The translations under genes and the position numbers were made by a program. A model generated the notes under the pieces. It did not search any database. It had not been told where the DNA came from and saw only the letters and a list, made by a program, of their open reading frames with translations. A stretch of 64,000 bases of DNA from Nitrospira sp. ST-bin5 (lineage in GTDB: Bacteria; Nitrospirota; Nitrospiria; Nitrospirales; Nitrospiraceae), in contig MSXN01000007.1 of assembly GCA_002083555.1 (NCBI GenBank), positions 124,001 through 188,000 of the forward strand, given 5' to 3'. This document shows positions 8,997 through 18,146 of the stretch, one piece after another (the stretch's first letter is position 1; every line of letters begins with the position of its first letter).

Positions 8997-9635
8997 ATGA
9001 AGCGAGTCCTTCTCCTTATAGGTTCGGTCCTCTCCTTCGGCCTGCTCGTGGCCTTGATTCCCTACAGCAGCAGCCAGCTTCAGTCCTCCATCGCCTCGGT
9101 CCCTCAGCCTCTCGCCGTGGATCCCCTCGTGCTCCGAGGTTTGCAAAGTCAATACAAAGGTCTCAAGAAACAGCTCGCGCAATTTGCGCCCCATCAACAT
9201 TATATTCTTGTGGATACCGCGCGAAATCACCTCTATATCAAACGCAGCCAAGAGATTGTGTTGGATGCCATCGCCTCTACCGGCAGCGGTGTGGTTCTCG
9301 ATAAGCCGGGCGAAGGCAATACCCAATGGGTCTTCGATACACCGCGCGGAGAATTTACGGTGCAGTCCAAATTGACGCATCCTGCCTGGGTGAAACCGGA
9401 TTGGGCGTTCATTGAAGAAGGGCTCGTGGTTCCCAAGAATCCCGCCGACCGGGTCGAGCAAGGTGTGCTGGGCGACTATGCGCTCGGGTTCGGCAAAGGC
9501 TATTTTATTCATGGCACGCTCTATACCCGACTGCTCGGCAAGAACGTCACCCATGGGTGCATTCGGCTCAATGACGATGACCTAAAAAGTGTCTACCAGC
9601 TCGCCCGAGTGGGGACACCGATCATGATCTTCTAG
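8997..9635 (+). CDS. L,D-transpeptidase (YkuD family)
   Basis: A 212-residue protein with an N-terminal signal or anchor (VLLLIGSVLSFGLLVALIPY) and a canonical YkuD domain: HYILVDTARNHLYI starts the fold, and the active site IHGTLYTRLLGKNVTHGCIRL contains the complete H-x-n-T-H-G-C-x-R motif with the nucleophilic Cys. It is expected to act in the periplasm on peptidoglycan stem peptides. It is packed between two related genes. Confidence 0.88.
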   Translation: MKRVLLLIGSVLSFGLLVALIPYSSSQLQSSIASVPQPLAVDPLVLRGLQSQYKGLKKQLAQFAPHQHYILVDTARNHLYIKRSQEIVLDAIASTGSGVVLDKPGEGNTQWVFDTPRGEFTVQSKLTHPAWVKPDWAFIEEGLVVPKNPADRVEQGVLGDYALGFGKGYFIHGTLYTRLLGKNVTHGCIRLNDDDLKSVYQLARVGTPIMIF

Positions 9636-9653
9636 CTCACCTTCCTCGCGCAG

Positions 9654-10301
9654 ATGCTAGCCATGCTCGTATCCATTGTTCTTTCCGTGCTGCTTCTTTT
9701 CTCGGTTCCCGGTTGGGCTGCCGAAGGCGAGGTATTTCCCGATCTTGATATAAACGATCCTGTGGCTTTACAGGAGGGTTCGCGGGTTCTTGAAGAGGAG
9801 CTCAAGCTGGCTGCACGTCCTCAAACCTATCTGCTCATCGATCTTGTGTCAGGGGTCATCCAAATTAAGGCTCGCGGCGTGGATCTTCACCGGCTTCCCA
9901 TTGCAGCATGGACGGTCACTGAGCTTCCACGATTGACGGGAACCTTTCGCTTGACTGCCCGTCCCCCGGTGGTTCGCCGCAAGATTGATCCGTCTGCGAC
10001 GACCGAGCAGGAGCCGATCTCCTTGTTCGACATGCCGACCGAATACCGGCTGTCATTTACCCCGGCGATGACTATGGACATCGAGTCCGCCGATTCACAA
10101 GGGACGATGGGATGGATTCACGCGACAAGCCGGAAGGCATGGAAACAACTTCGTGTCTGGAAGCAGCGCCTTGCGGGAGTTCAATCACCGGGAGAAGCCT
10201 CGACCATCAGCCTGACACTCTCGAGCGAGCAAGCCCAGTCCTTAGCCTGGTCCACCGTGGATGGGATGCCTGTGGTCATCCGTCGCCCCTCCGAGCCATA
10301 G
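9654..10301 (+). CDS. secreted protein, possible degenerate member of the L,D-transpeptidase trio
   Basis: A 215-residue protein with a signal peptide (SIVLSVLLLFSVPGWA). The segment RPQTYLLIDLVSGVIQIKARGVDLHRLPIAAW resembles the opening strands of the YkuD fold in the two preceding genes, yet there is no HGC catalytic motif anywhere. It therefore looks non-catalytic: a pseudoenzyme or accessory partner. Its position 18 bp after the second transpeptidase gene supports cotranscription. The fold assignment is inferred from pattern only. Confidence 0.55.
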   Translation: MLAMLVSIVLSVLLLFSVPGWAAEGEVFPDLDINDPVALQEGSRVLEEELKLAARPQTYLLIDLVSGVIQIKARGVDLHRLPIAAWTVTELPRLTGTFRLTARPPVVRRKIDPSATTEQEPISLFDMPTEYRLSFTPAMTMDIESADSQGTMGWIHATSRKAWKQLRVWKQRLAGVQSPGEASTISLTLSSEQAQSLAWSTVDGMPVVIRRPSEP

Positions 10302-10406
10302 CGAATCACCTCTGTCAGTCCACATTGCGTTTTGGGACATTGATTCCTAAGATACAGCAGCGTGCCGCTTAAAAGCCTTCGGTGAGTCAACCAAGGAGAG
10401 CCCCAC

Positions 10407-12110
10407 ATGGCCATTCCTTCCAAAGAACATCTTGCCGAGCCGTACGACGCATTGGTCTGCGATCCGAGGGAGTCGGTCGTTCGCAATCAGGTGATCCCGA
10501 GGCTGTGGGCCAAAGACCATCGTCTGTGGAAGCCTGAGCCCTCTGAAATTGCCAATCGGCTGGGGTGGTTGACCTTGCCCGACGACATGCGCGCGCACGT
10601 TCAGGCATTGAAGACCTTGACCGTCACAGCGAGGAAAGAAGGCATCAGAGATGTCGTCCTTCTCGGCATGGGCGGCAGCAGCCTCGGCCCCGAAGTCTTT
10701 CGTGCGTCGTTCGGTCCAAAGAAGGGAGCCCCGCGCCTCTGGGTTCTCGACTCGACCGTGCCGGGATGGGTCCGTCTGGTCACCAAGTCGATTCATCCTG
10801 CCCGCACACTCTTTCTCGTGGCCAGCAAGTCGGGTGGGACGATCGAAGTCATGTCGCTCTTCGCCCACTTCTGGAAGCTTGTAGCGGGAGCGAAGGGCAA
10901 TCGCGGAGGAGAGCAGTTCATTGCGATCACCGATCCAGGCACCAGTCTCGAGACCATGGCGCGGGAACACGGCTTTCGGCAGATTTTCAGCAATCCGCCC
11001 GATATCGGGGGACGCTATTCCGTCCTCTCGTTGTTTGGATTAGTCCCGGCGGCATTGATGGGTCTGGATATCTCTCGATTATTGGAGCGCGCTGGGAAGA
11101 TGGCCAGTCGTTGCCACGAGGGGCGTTCAGTAGAAGACAACCCGGGCGCCTACCTTGGATTGGCGATGGGGGCGCTCGCCAAAACCGGAAGGGACAAGGT
11201 GACCATTCTGGCATCCTCTCCCATCGATACCTTCGGCTTGTGGGCCGAGCAATTAATAGCTGAGAGCACCGGCAAAGAAACCAAGGGGATTGTCCCGGTC
11301 GCGCAGGAGCCAGTGCTTGCGCCAGGGATGTATGGATCTGATCGCTTTTTTATTTATCTCAGACTGAAGGGCGCAAAAAACGAGGCCTTGGATCGTCAGG
11401 TTGCGGCTCTCGCGCGCGCAGGCCACCCCGTTCTCACGTTTGCGCTTCGTGATCCGTATGATCTGGGCGCTGAATTTTTCCGTTGGGAGTATGCGACTGC
11501 GGTTGCGGGCCATGTCCTCGGTATCCAGCCGTTCGATCAGCCGAATGTGCAGGAGAGTAAAGACAATACCAGGCGAGTGCTCGATGGCTATCAGGCCACC
11601 GGCCGGCTGCCTGAGACTGCGGTGAGTAACCCGGGTGAAGCGGCTGCCGGGCTGGCCGGCCAGCTCCACGCCGGTTCGTATGTCGCCATTTTGGCGTATA
11701 CGACGCCCTCAAAGCCTCTCGAAACCGCTATCCGCCGCCTGAGGAAGGTCTTGGTACAGCAGTATCATGTCACGACAACGTTCGGGTACGGCCCCCGCTA
11801 CTTGCATTCGACCGGACAGTTGCACAAGGGCGGACCGGCGAGCGGCGTCTTTCTGGAACTCGTTGATCGCATGACGCCGGATCTCCCGATTCCTGCGCAA
11901 ACTTTTTCATTCGGCACATTGGCAAAGGCCCAGGCGACCGGCGATCTTGAATCGTTGCAGGCTCACGGCCGTCCCGCGATTCGGGTCATGCTTGGAGCCA
12001 ACCCGGTGGCCACCGTCAACGCCATAGCAAGCCGGCTCTGCCCTCCTCCGCGACGGCCACGTCGGAAAGCCCTGTCGGTGAAGCGGCAATCGAGCCGTCG
12101 CTCTCGGTAA
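10407..12110 (+). CDS. pgi: glucose-6-phosphate isomerase
   Basis: Interconverts glucose 6-phosphate and fructose 6-phosphate. The 567-residue protein contains the sugar-phosphate isomerase signature VVLLGMGGSSLGPEVFR (from about residue 81) and ASKSGGTIEVMSLF. The C-terminal part (FGYGPRYLHSTGQLHKGGPASGVFLELVD) is the form found in the isomerase half of bifunctional transaldolase/isomerase proteins; no transaldolase half is present here. The ribosome site AAGGAGAG precedes ATG 10407. First gene of a pgi-pgl-glk-rpiA operon with almost no gaps. Confidence 0.93.
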   Translation: MAIPSKEHLAEPYDALVCDPRESVVRNQVIPRLWAKDHRLWKPEPSEIANRLGWLTLPDDMRAHVQALKTLTVTARKEGIRDVVLLGMGGSSLGPEVFRASFGPKKGAPRLWVLDSTVPGWVRLVTKSIHPARTLFLVASKSGGTIEVMSLFAHFWKLVAGAKGNRGGEQFIAITDPGTSLETMAREHGFRQIFSNPPDIGGRYSVLSLFGLVPAALMGLDISRLLERAGKMASRCHEGRSVEDNPGAYLGLAMGALAKTGRDKVTILASSPIDTFGLWAEQLIAESTGKETKGIVPVAQEPVLAPGMYGSDRFFIYLRLKGAKNEALDRQVAALARAGHPVLTFALRDPYDLGAEFFRWEYATAVAGHVLGIQPFDQPNVQESKDNTRRVLDGYQATGRLPETAVSNPGEAAAGLAGQLHAGSYVAILAYTTPSKPLETAIRRLRKVLVQQYHVTTTFGYGPRYLHSTGQLHKGGPASGVFLELVDRMTPDLPIPAQTFSFGTLAKAQATGDLESLQAHGRPAIRVMLGANPVATVNAIASRLCPPPRRPRRKALSVKRQSSRRSR

Positions 12111-12111
12111 C

Positions 12112-12864
12112 ATGTCGACCTCTCCTGAGATCCTGGTGTGTCAGCATGGTCAGGCTTGGCTTGATAAAGCGTGCGGCCTTTTCCGGGACATCACCGACCA
12201 GGCCATTCAGTCACAGGGGTCCTGTGTCATTGCGCTTTCCGGAGGATCGACTCCCAGAGCACTCTATGGAGCTCTGACGTCAATCGAATGGAAGACCCAA
12301 TGTCAGTGGGATCGGATGATCTTTTTGTTTGGCGACGAGCGCGGCGTCCCCCCTGATCACCCCGACAGCAACTATGGACTCGCCCTGGAGGCATTGTTCC
12401 GCCCGTTGGGGATCGGACCGTCACAGGTCCATCGAATGAAAGGCGAATCCGCAGACCTCAGCCTGGCTGCGGCGGATTATGAGCGGACAGTCAGAGCCCT
12501 CACGCAGTGTCCCTCACCGGCGATTCCCCGTTTGGACCTGGTTCTTCTTGGTTTGGGGGAGGATGGTCATACGGCGTCACTCTTCCCAGGGACGCCCGCA
12601 TTGTCGGAGCGGAATCATCTGGTCGCGGTTGGTCTATCACCGAAAGGGATTCCTTCTCGTTTGACCCTGACCCTAGGTGTGATCAACCGGGCGACTGTGG
12701 TACTGTTCCTCGTGACCGGCGCCGGGAAGGCGCAGACGGTTCGCGCCGTGCTCCAGTCGCAAACCCAGGCGGAGCAGGCACTGCCGGCGGATCAGGTGAA
12801 GCCGGACAGCGGGCGGCTTGTGTGGTTGCTTGATGATGCCGCGGCCGCCGCCCTCATGCGATAA
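12112..12864 (+). CDS. pgl: 6-phosphogluconolactonase
   Basis: Hydrolyses 6-phosphogluconolactone in the oxidative pentose phosphate pathway. The 250-residue protein shows the SugI-type motifs ALSGGSTPRALYGAL, LFGDERGVPPDHPDSNYG and LLGLGEDGHTASLFPGTPAL. It starts 1 bp after pgi ends. A glucose-6-phosphate dehydrogenase gene would be expected alongside but is not in this window. Confidence 0.93.
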   Translation: MSTSPEILVCQHGQAWLDKACGLFRDITDQAIQSQGSCVIALSGGSTPRALYGALTSIEWKTQCQWDRMIFLFGDERGVPPDHPDSNYGLALEALFRPLGIGPSQVHRMKGESADLSLAAADYERTVRALTQCPSPAIPRLDLVLLGLGEDGHTASLFPGTPALSERNHLVAVGLSPKGIPSRLTLTLGVINRATVVLFLVTGAGKAQTVRAVLQSQTQAEQALPADQVKPDSGRLVWLLDDAAAAALMR

Positions 12865-12884
12865 GACGACGAGAAGGACTGACG

Positions 12885-13958
12885 ATGATTCTGGCAGGCG
12901 ATATCGGTGGCACCAAGACGAATCTAGCCCTCTATGATTGGTCCACGGAGCGGGTGGAACCGGTCAGGCTTGAGACCTTTCATAGTGCCGACTACAAATC
13001 GCTCGAAGAGATTCTGGAAGAGTTTCTTACACCGCCGAAGCCGCCGATGCTGTTGGACGATATCGAAGTCGCGGCATCTGGGGAGGAAGAGGCAGAGGTC
13101 GAATCCCTTCCGGAAGGACCCATCAAGCTTGCTGCGGCCTGTTTTGGTATTGCCGGTCCGGTGATCGAGAATCACTCCCAGACGACCAATCTGCCGTGGG
13201 TGGTGGATGGGGCAGCGATTGCGAAACGATTCGATATTCCTCGCGTGCAGCTGCTCAACGATCTTGAGGCGACCGCCTACGGGATCTTGCTCTTACGGCC
13301 TGATGAACTGGAGGTGCTCAATCCCGGCAACCCTCCGAAAAAACGCCAGGCACTGGCGCTCATCGCGGCCGGGACCGGGCTCGGCGAAGCGATTCTCTTC
13401 TGGGACGGCAAGTCCTATCGCCCGATGCCGTCGGAAGGCGGCCATACCGACTTTGCTCCGAACAACGACTACGAGATCGAGCTCCTGCGCTACCTGCGCA
13501 GCCAATTCCTCCATGTCAGCTATGAACGAATCCTTTCAGGCCCCGGGCTGAATGCGATCTACGAGTATGTGCGCGACACGAAGAAAAACGAACCGACGTG
13601 GCTCGCGGAAAAAATCAAGGTCGGCGATCCGGCTGCCGAAATCGCCGAAGCCGGTCTGAAGGGCCAGGCCGACATTGCCAAGCAGGCGTTGGACCTGTTT
13701 GCTTCGATTTATGGGGCCGAGGCCGGCAATCTGGCGCTCAAAGCGTTGTCGCTCGACGGCGTGTATGTGGCCGGTGGGATGGCCCCGAAACTGATCAAGA
13801 AACTTCAGGATGGAACGTTCATGAAAGCCTTTATCAACAAAGGGCGGTACAAACGTTTGCTGGGCAACATGCCGGTGAAAGTCGTGATGAACCAGCAGAC
13901 CGCGCTACTGGGCGCGGCATCGGTCGCCGCCGCGCTATCTCAGGGGCCAACGCCATGA
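12885..13958 (+). CDS. glk: glucokinase
   Basis: ATP-dependent glucose phosphorylation. The 357-residue protein begins with the phosphate-binding loop ILAGDIGGTKTNLALYDW, contains CFGIAGPV, the LLNDLEATAYG block, AAGTGLGEA and the SEGGHTDFAP motif that marks bacterial glucokinases of the Glk family. The insert EVAASGEEEAEVESLPEGP near residue 65 is extra relative to E. coli Glk. It lies 20 bp after pgl, with ATGA overlap into rpiA. Confidence 0.93.
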   Translation: MILAGDIGGTKTNLALYDWSTERVEPVRLETFHSADYKSLEEILEEFLTPPKPPMLLDDIEVAASGEEEAEVESLPEGPIKLAAACFGIAGPVIENHSQTTNLPWVVDGAAIAKRFDIPRVQLLNDLEATAYGILLLRPDELEVLNPGNPPKKRQALALIAAGTGLGEAILFWDGKSYRPMPSEGGHTDFAPNNDYEIELLRYLRSQFLHVSYERILSGPGLNAIYEYVRDTKKNEPTWLAEKIKVGDPAAEIAEAGLKGQADIAKQALDLFASIYGAEAGNLALKALSLDGVYVAGGMAPKLIKKLQDGTFMKAFINKGRYKRLLGNMPVKVVMNQQTALLGAASVAAALSQGPTP

Positions 13959-14656
13959 CGACACAACTCGATCTCGATCGATTGAAAAAGGCAGCAGCTT
14001 TGGAAGCGGTCGAGTTTGTTCAAGACGGGATGGTTGTGGGGCTCGGGACCGGCTCAACGGCTAAGCATATGGTCGTCGCGCTCGGTGAAAAGGTTCGCGC
14101 CGGAATGCGGCTACGCGGAGTGCCTACGTCACATGAAACCGCGGCGCTGGCCAAAGAGGCCGGCATTACCCTCATCGATGCCGACAATCGGTGGGAAATT
14201 GATGTGGCGATCGACGGAGCCGATCAGGTCGATTCAGGACTCAATCTGATCAAAGGTGGCGGAGGCGCTCTCCTGAAAGAAAAGATTGTTGCGGCCTCCG
14301 CGAAGCAATTTATTGTGATGGTGGATTATACGAAACAAGTTCCGGTGCTGGGAGGATCCTTTCCCCTTCCGATCGAAATCATTCCGTTCGGGTGGGGCAG
14401 CACGGCGCGTGAGATCGAATCCTTGACCAAGAGCCGAGCGGTGCTGAGAGAGAAAAACGGAGCTCCGTTCAGGACCGAAGCAGGGAATCTGATCGTGGAC
14501 GTGCATATTGCGCGAATTCATCATCCGAACGACTTAGAAATCGCATTGAACCAGATTCCTGGAATTGTGGAAACCGGTCTGTTCGTTGGTCGAACGAGTA
14601 TGTTGATCGTCGGTTCCCCTCACGGAGTCGACATCCACCATGCGCCGGAGCATTGA
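13955..14656 (+). CDS. rpiA: ribose-5-phosphate isomerase A
   Basis: Interconverts ribose 5-phosphate and ribulose 5-phosphate. From ATG 13955 (4-bp ATGA overlap with glk) it encodes 233 residues, the normal length. Motifs: VGLGTGSTAKHMV, DVAIDGADQVD and LIKGGGGALLKEKIV, all typical of RpiA. The frame is open further upstream to 13598 but that is a shadow of glk. Confidence 0.95.
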   Translation: MTTQLDLDRLKKAAALEAVEFVQDGMVVGLGTGSTAKHMVVALGEKVRAGMRLRGVPTSHETAALAKEAGITLIDADNRWEIDVAIDGADQVDSGLNLIKGGGGALLKEKIVAASAKQFIVMVDYTKQVPVLGGSFPLPIEIIPFGWGSTAREIESLTKSRAVLREKNGAPFRTEAGNLIVDVHIARIHHPNDLEIALNQIPGIVETGLFVGRTSMLIVGSPHGVDIHHAPEH

Positions 14657-17397
14657 GTGAATCCATCGGCAGACGTCATCTGTTCACGACGTTGGCTGGA
14701 CGAGCCCGTGCACTGCTGGTCCTTCCACTAGCTCCTCTCCTTCTCTCGGCCATCAGTCCGGCCGTTGCAGCAACCACGACGATACGACCGAAAGGCGAAG
14801 ACATGAACCTCGATGATGCTTCCGGCAGTCTGGATCCCTATCGTTTACCCAGGCACGTTGTGCCGCATCGCTACGACTTACGGTTGGAGCCGGACCTTCA
14901 CTCCGCGACCTTTTCAGGCCTCGCCGTCGTTACCGTCACGGTCACGCAATCGACCAGCACCGTCATCCTGAACGCGGTCGATCTCACGATTTCATCGGCG
15001 ACGCTCGAAGGGACGGCCGGCGGTCGGCTTGATGCGACGGTCGAGCTTGATCAGGCAATGCAGCGCTGTCGGTTGACGTTCCCCCGTCCTATTTCAGTGG
15101 GAGAATCGCAGCTCACGCTGGTGTTTCAAGGAACGTTGAACGACCACCTGCGCGGCTTCTATCGCAGTACGTATAAAGATCAGGCTGGCGTGTCTCACAC
15201 CATGGCGGCCACACAGTTTGAAGCCACCGATGCACGACGAGCCTTCCCCTGCTGGGATGAGCCTGAATTCAAAGCGGTCTTTGCCACAACCCTCGCGATT
15301 GATCCGAGCCTCACGGCGGTATCGAACACTTCCGTCGTGTCCGACTCCGTCCAATCCGACAAAAGAGTCATGCGGTTTGCTGACAGTATGAAGATGTCCA
15401 CCTACCTCGTCGCCTTCATCGTCGGGCAACTCGAAGCGACCAAGGCGATGTACGTCGGCAAAACTCCACTGCGCCTCTGGACCGTTCCTGGAAAACAGCC
15501 ACTCACGCGGTTCGGTCATGAAATCGCTGCGGCTTCGCTGAAGTTCTTTGAAGATTACTACGGAATCCCCTATCCGGGAGATAAGCTCGATCTTCTCGCC
15601 ATTCCCGACTTCGCCTCCGGTGCGATGGAAAACCTCGGCGCCATTACCTTCCGGGAAACCGCCTTGCTGGTCGATGAACAGACCGGGACGCATGCGGAGC
15701 GGGAGCGGGTGGCCGATGTCGTCGCCCATGAGAACGCCCATATGTGGTTCGGCGATCTCGTCACCATGTCCTGGTGGAACGGGCTCTGGCTGAACGAAGC
15801 CTTCGCCACTTTCATGGAAATGCTCGCGGTCGATGCGTGGAAGCCGGAATGGAAACGCTGGGACGCGTTCGGTGTCTCGCGAGCCGCGGCCTTCTCCGTG
15901 GACGGCCTACTGAGCACGCGTCCGATCGAGTATCCCGTTCGCGCTCCCAAAGACGCCGATGCCATGTTTGACGTGCTGACCTACGAAAAAGGCGCGTCTG
16001 TGCTTCGCATGCTCGAACAACATATCGGGCCGACGGTCTTTCGCGAGGGGGTGCGCAAGTATCTCCGCGCCCATGCGTACGGCAACGCGGACACGAAAGA
16101 TTTGTGGGTGGCGTTGGGACAGGCGGCGAAGCAAGCGGTTCCTGAGCTCATGGACGGCTGGATTTTTCAGCCTGGCTATCCCCTCGTGACGGTGCGTCAG
16201 GACAATGAGACGGAGCTCGTGCTCTCACAGCAGCGGTTTACCTACCTCGCGTCTTCCGAATCGAGCAAACAACATTGGCAGATTCCTGTTCCGCTCCGGA
16301 TCACCGTTGGCGGCACCACCGAACATCGTCGTCTCCTCATGACGGATCGGGAGGTGCGGGTGAGCCTTCCGAAAGGAGCCCAGCATCTGTTCGTCAATGA
16401 AGCGGGCCATGGGTTCTACCGGGTGCGGTACGAGTCTTCATTGCTGCAAAAGATTCTGGAGGCCGGAGTCGGTCACCTTGCGCCGAGCGAGCGATTCAAT
16501 CTGGTCAGCGATGTCTGGGCCACGACGGTCTCGGGGCTCACGCCACTGTCCGATTATTTGCATCTGACCAGCCACTTCACAGGCGAGCGAGACAAGAATG
16601 TATGGGCCGTCATCCTCGATTCCTTTTCGTTCTTGAACCGCATTATCGCGGCCGACGACCGACCGGTCATGGAAGCCTTCGTTCGTGCGCGTCTCATGCC
16701 TGCCGTGACAGAGCTCACGTGGCAGCCGAAGCCCGGCGAGGACGAACTGGTGAGACAGTTGCGAGGAGAACTCCTCGGCGCTTTGGGAAAACTCGGCAAC
16801 GACCGGGCTACTCAAGCGCAAGCAGCGGAGCAGTATCGACTGTACGGCGCAGACCATTCATGCGTTGACCCCAATGTCATCCCCGCGCTTGTTGCCATCC
16901 TGGCTCACACCGGCGACGAGGCGCGCTACAACGAGTTTATCGATCGCTCACGAAGTGCCACGACCCCGCAAGAGGAACGGCGGTATCTGTTTGCGCTTGC
17001 GGCCTTTCAAGATCCGGCGCTGCTGGCACGTACCCTCGCCCGTACGACCAGCGGTGAGATTCGTACCCAAGATGCACCCTTCATCGTCAGTGCCGTGATG
17101 GGGAATGTATATGGGCGTGAACAGGCCTGGGAGTTTGTGAAAACAAACTGGGATCAGATGGACCGGCTGTTCCCCAAGCAAGGCCTGCGGCGCATGTGCG
17201 GCGGCGTCGTCGGTTTGGCGACTGCTGAGCTTGAACAGGACGTGCGAGCGTTCTTTCTCTCCCGCAAGATCGATCTGGGCGGAAAAACATTGGACCAATA
17301 TCTGGAGCACCTGCGTATCGCCGTGAACTTCCGCGAACGAGAATGCGACGGATTGCAGACCTATCTCCAATCACAACAGCCAGGAGCGTACCCATGA
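14653..17397 (+). CDS. M1 family zinc aminopeptidase
   Basis: Removes N-terminal residues from peptides. The 914-residue protein has the GAMEN exopeptidase motif (SGAMENLGAITFRETALLVDE, about residue 320), the zinc site HENAHMWFGD followed 18 residues later by NEAF, and a long helical C-terminal ERAP1-like domain. Two starts are possible: TTG 14653, which overlaps the rpiA stop and adds a leader with a twin-arginine-like GRRHLF and a hydrophobic run ending AVAA; or ATG 14803 (MNLDDASG...), giving a cytoplasmic protein. HENAH rather than HELAH is a mild variation that keeps both ligands and the glutamate. Confidence 0.9.
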   Translation: MSESIGRRHLFTTLAGRARALLVLPLAPLLLSAISPAVAATTTIRPKGEDMNLDDASGSLDPYRLPRHVVPHRYDLRLEPDLHSATFSGLAVVTVTVTQSTSTVILNAVDLTISSATLEGTAGGRLDATVELDQAMQRCRLTFPRPISVGESQLTLVFQGTLNDHLRGFYRSTYKDQAGVSHTMAATQFEATDARRAFPCWDEPEFKAVFATTLAIDPSLTAVSNTSVVSDSVQSDKRVMRFADSMKMSTYLVAFIVGQLEATKAMYVGKTPLRLWTVPGKQPLTRFGHEIAAASLKFFEDYYGIPYPGDKLDLLAIPDFASGAMENLGAITFRETALLVDEQTGTHAERERVADVVAHENAHMWFGDLVTMSWWNGLWLNEAFATFMEMLAVDAWKPEWKRWDAFGVSRAAAFSVDGLLSTRPIEYPVRAPKDADAMFDVLTYEKGASVLRMLEQHIGPTVFREGVRKYLRAHAYGNADTKDLWVALGQAAKQAVPELMDGWIFQPGYPLVTVRQDNETELVLSQQRFTYLASSESSKQHWQIPVPLRITVGGTTEHRRLLMTDREVRVSLPKGAQHLFVNEAGHGFYRVRYESSLLQKILEAGVGHLAPSERFNLVSDVWATTVSGLTPLSDYLHLTSHFTGERDKNVWAVILDSFSFLNRIIAADDRPVMEAFVRARLMPAVTELTWQPKPGEDELVRQLRGELLGALGKLGNDRATQAQAAEQYRLYGADHSCVDPNVIPALVAILAHTGDEARYNEFIDRSRSATTPQEERRYLFALAAFQDPALLARTLARTTSGEIRTQDAPFIVSAVMGNVYGREQAWEFVKTNWDQMDRLFPKQGLRRMCGGVVGLATAELEQDVRAFFLSRKIDLGGKTLDQYLEHLRIAVNFRERECDGLQTYLQSQQPGAYP

Positions 17398-17762
17398 TCA
17401 AGCACATCGCCTTCACGGTCTACCCTGTCACGGACATGCCTCGGGCACGACGATTTTATGAGGAGGTCCTCGGCCTTCGCATGGCTCGCCGCGAGACGCA
17501 CGAATTCGAATGGGTCGAATATGATCTTGATGGGGGGACGTTCGCCCTTACCAACTTGAAAGAAGGAGGAGCCCCCAGTGCCAATGCGGGCGGCAGCATC
17601 GCCTTCGAAGTGCAGAACGTCGATGACGTGATCGAACAGTTTCGAGCGAAGGGAGTGCGGGTGAAACTCGAACCGCTCTCCACACCTGTCTGCCGCCTCG
17701 CCGTGATTCTGGATTCCGAGGGCAACGCCCTTACCCTGCATCAGGTGACGCGACCTTGGTAG
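17394..17762 (+). CDS. VOC superfamily (glyoxalase/bleomycin-resistance fold) protein
   Basis: A 122-residue single-module VOC protein: IKHIAFTVYPVTDMPRARRFYEEVLGL opens the fold and LAVILDSEGNALTLHQV closes it, with His at the start and near the end that could bind a metal. Substrate unknown. I use ATG 17394, which overlaps the peptidase stop by ATGA; the frame is open to 17343. It sits between the intact tail of the M1 peptidase gene and a decayed duplicate of that tail. Confidence 0.85.
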   Translation: MIKHIAFTVYPVTDMPRARRFYEEVLGLRMARRETHEFEWVEYDLDGGTFALTNLKEGGAPSANAGGSIAFEVQNVDDVIEQFRAKGVRVKLEPLSTPVCRLAVILDSEGNALTLHQVTRPW

Positions 17763-17774
17763 GACTTGCGGTCA

Positions 17775-17980
17775 ATGTTCTTCTGGGTCTACGAAGGTGC
17801 TACCGCTGGTTGCATCGCATGTGGAGCGGTATCGTTACCCCCGCCACTGCTGAGCTTGAGCAGGTCGTGCGCGAATTCTTTCATTCCCGCAAGATCGATC
17901 TGGGCGGAAAAACGCTGGAACAGTATTTGGAGCAGCTTCGGATCGCCGTGACTTTGCGCAACCGAGAGCGTCGGAGCTAG
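17775..17980 (+). pseudogene. decayed duplicate of the M1 aminopeptidase 3' end
   Basis: From about 17842 to 17980 the sequence encodes ATAELEQVVREFFHSRKIDL and then GGKTLEQYLEQLRIAVTLRNRE, nearly the same as residues close to the end of the peptidase (ATAELEQDVRAFFLSRKIDL, GGKTLDQYLEHLRIAVNFRERE at 17218-17346). Weaker similarity continues back to about 17775 with frame breaks. It has no ribosome site or independent N-terminus, so it is a gene remnant. Confidence 0.85.
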
Positions 17981-18146
17981 CGCGAATTATTGCACTCCTG
18001 ATGTCACGTTGGTCGCTGAGACGATCTGTTAGGTATCTCTCATCGTTGTCGGTCGTGCGTATCCCCTTGTACTTTTAGGGGGTAGCCGAGAAGCGCGCGC
18101 GCGCGTACGATTGTGACCACTCGTCACGGGACAGAAGGGTGGTTCC

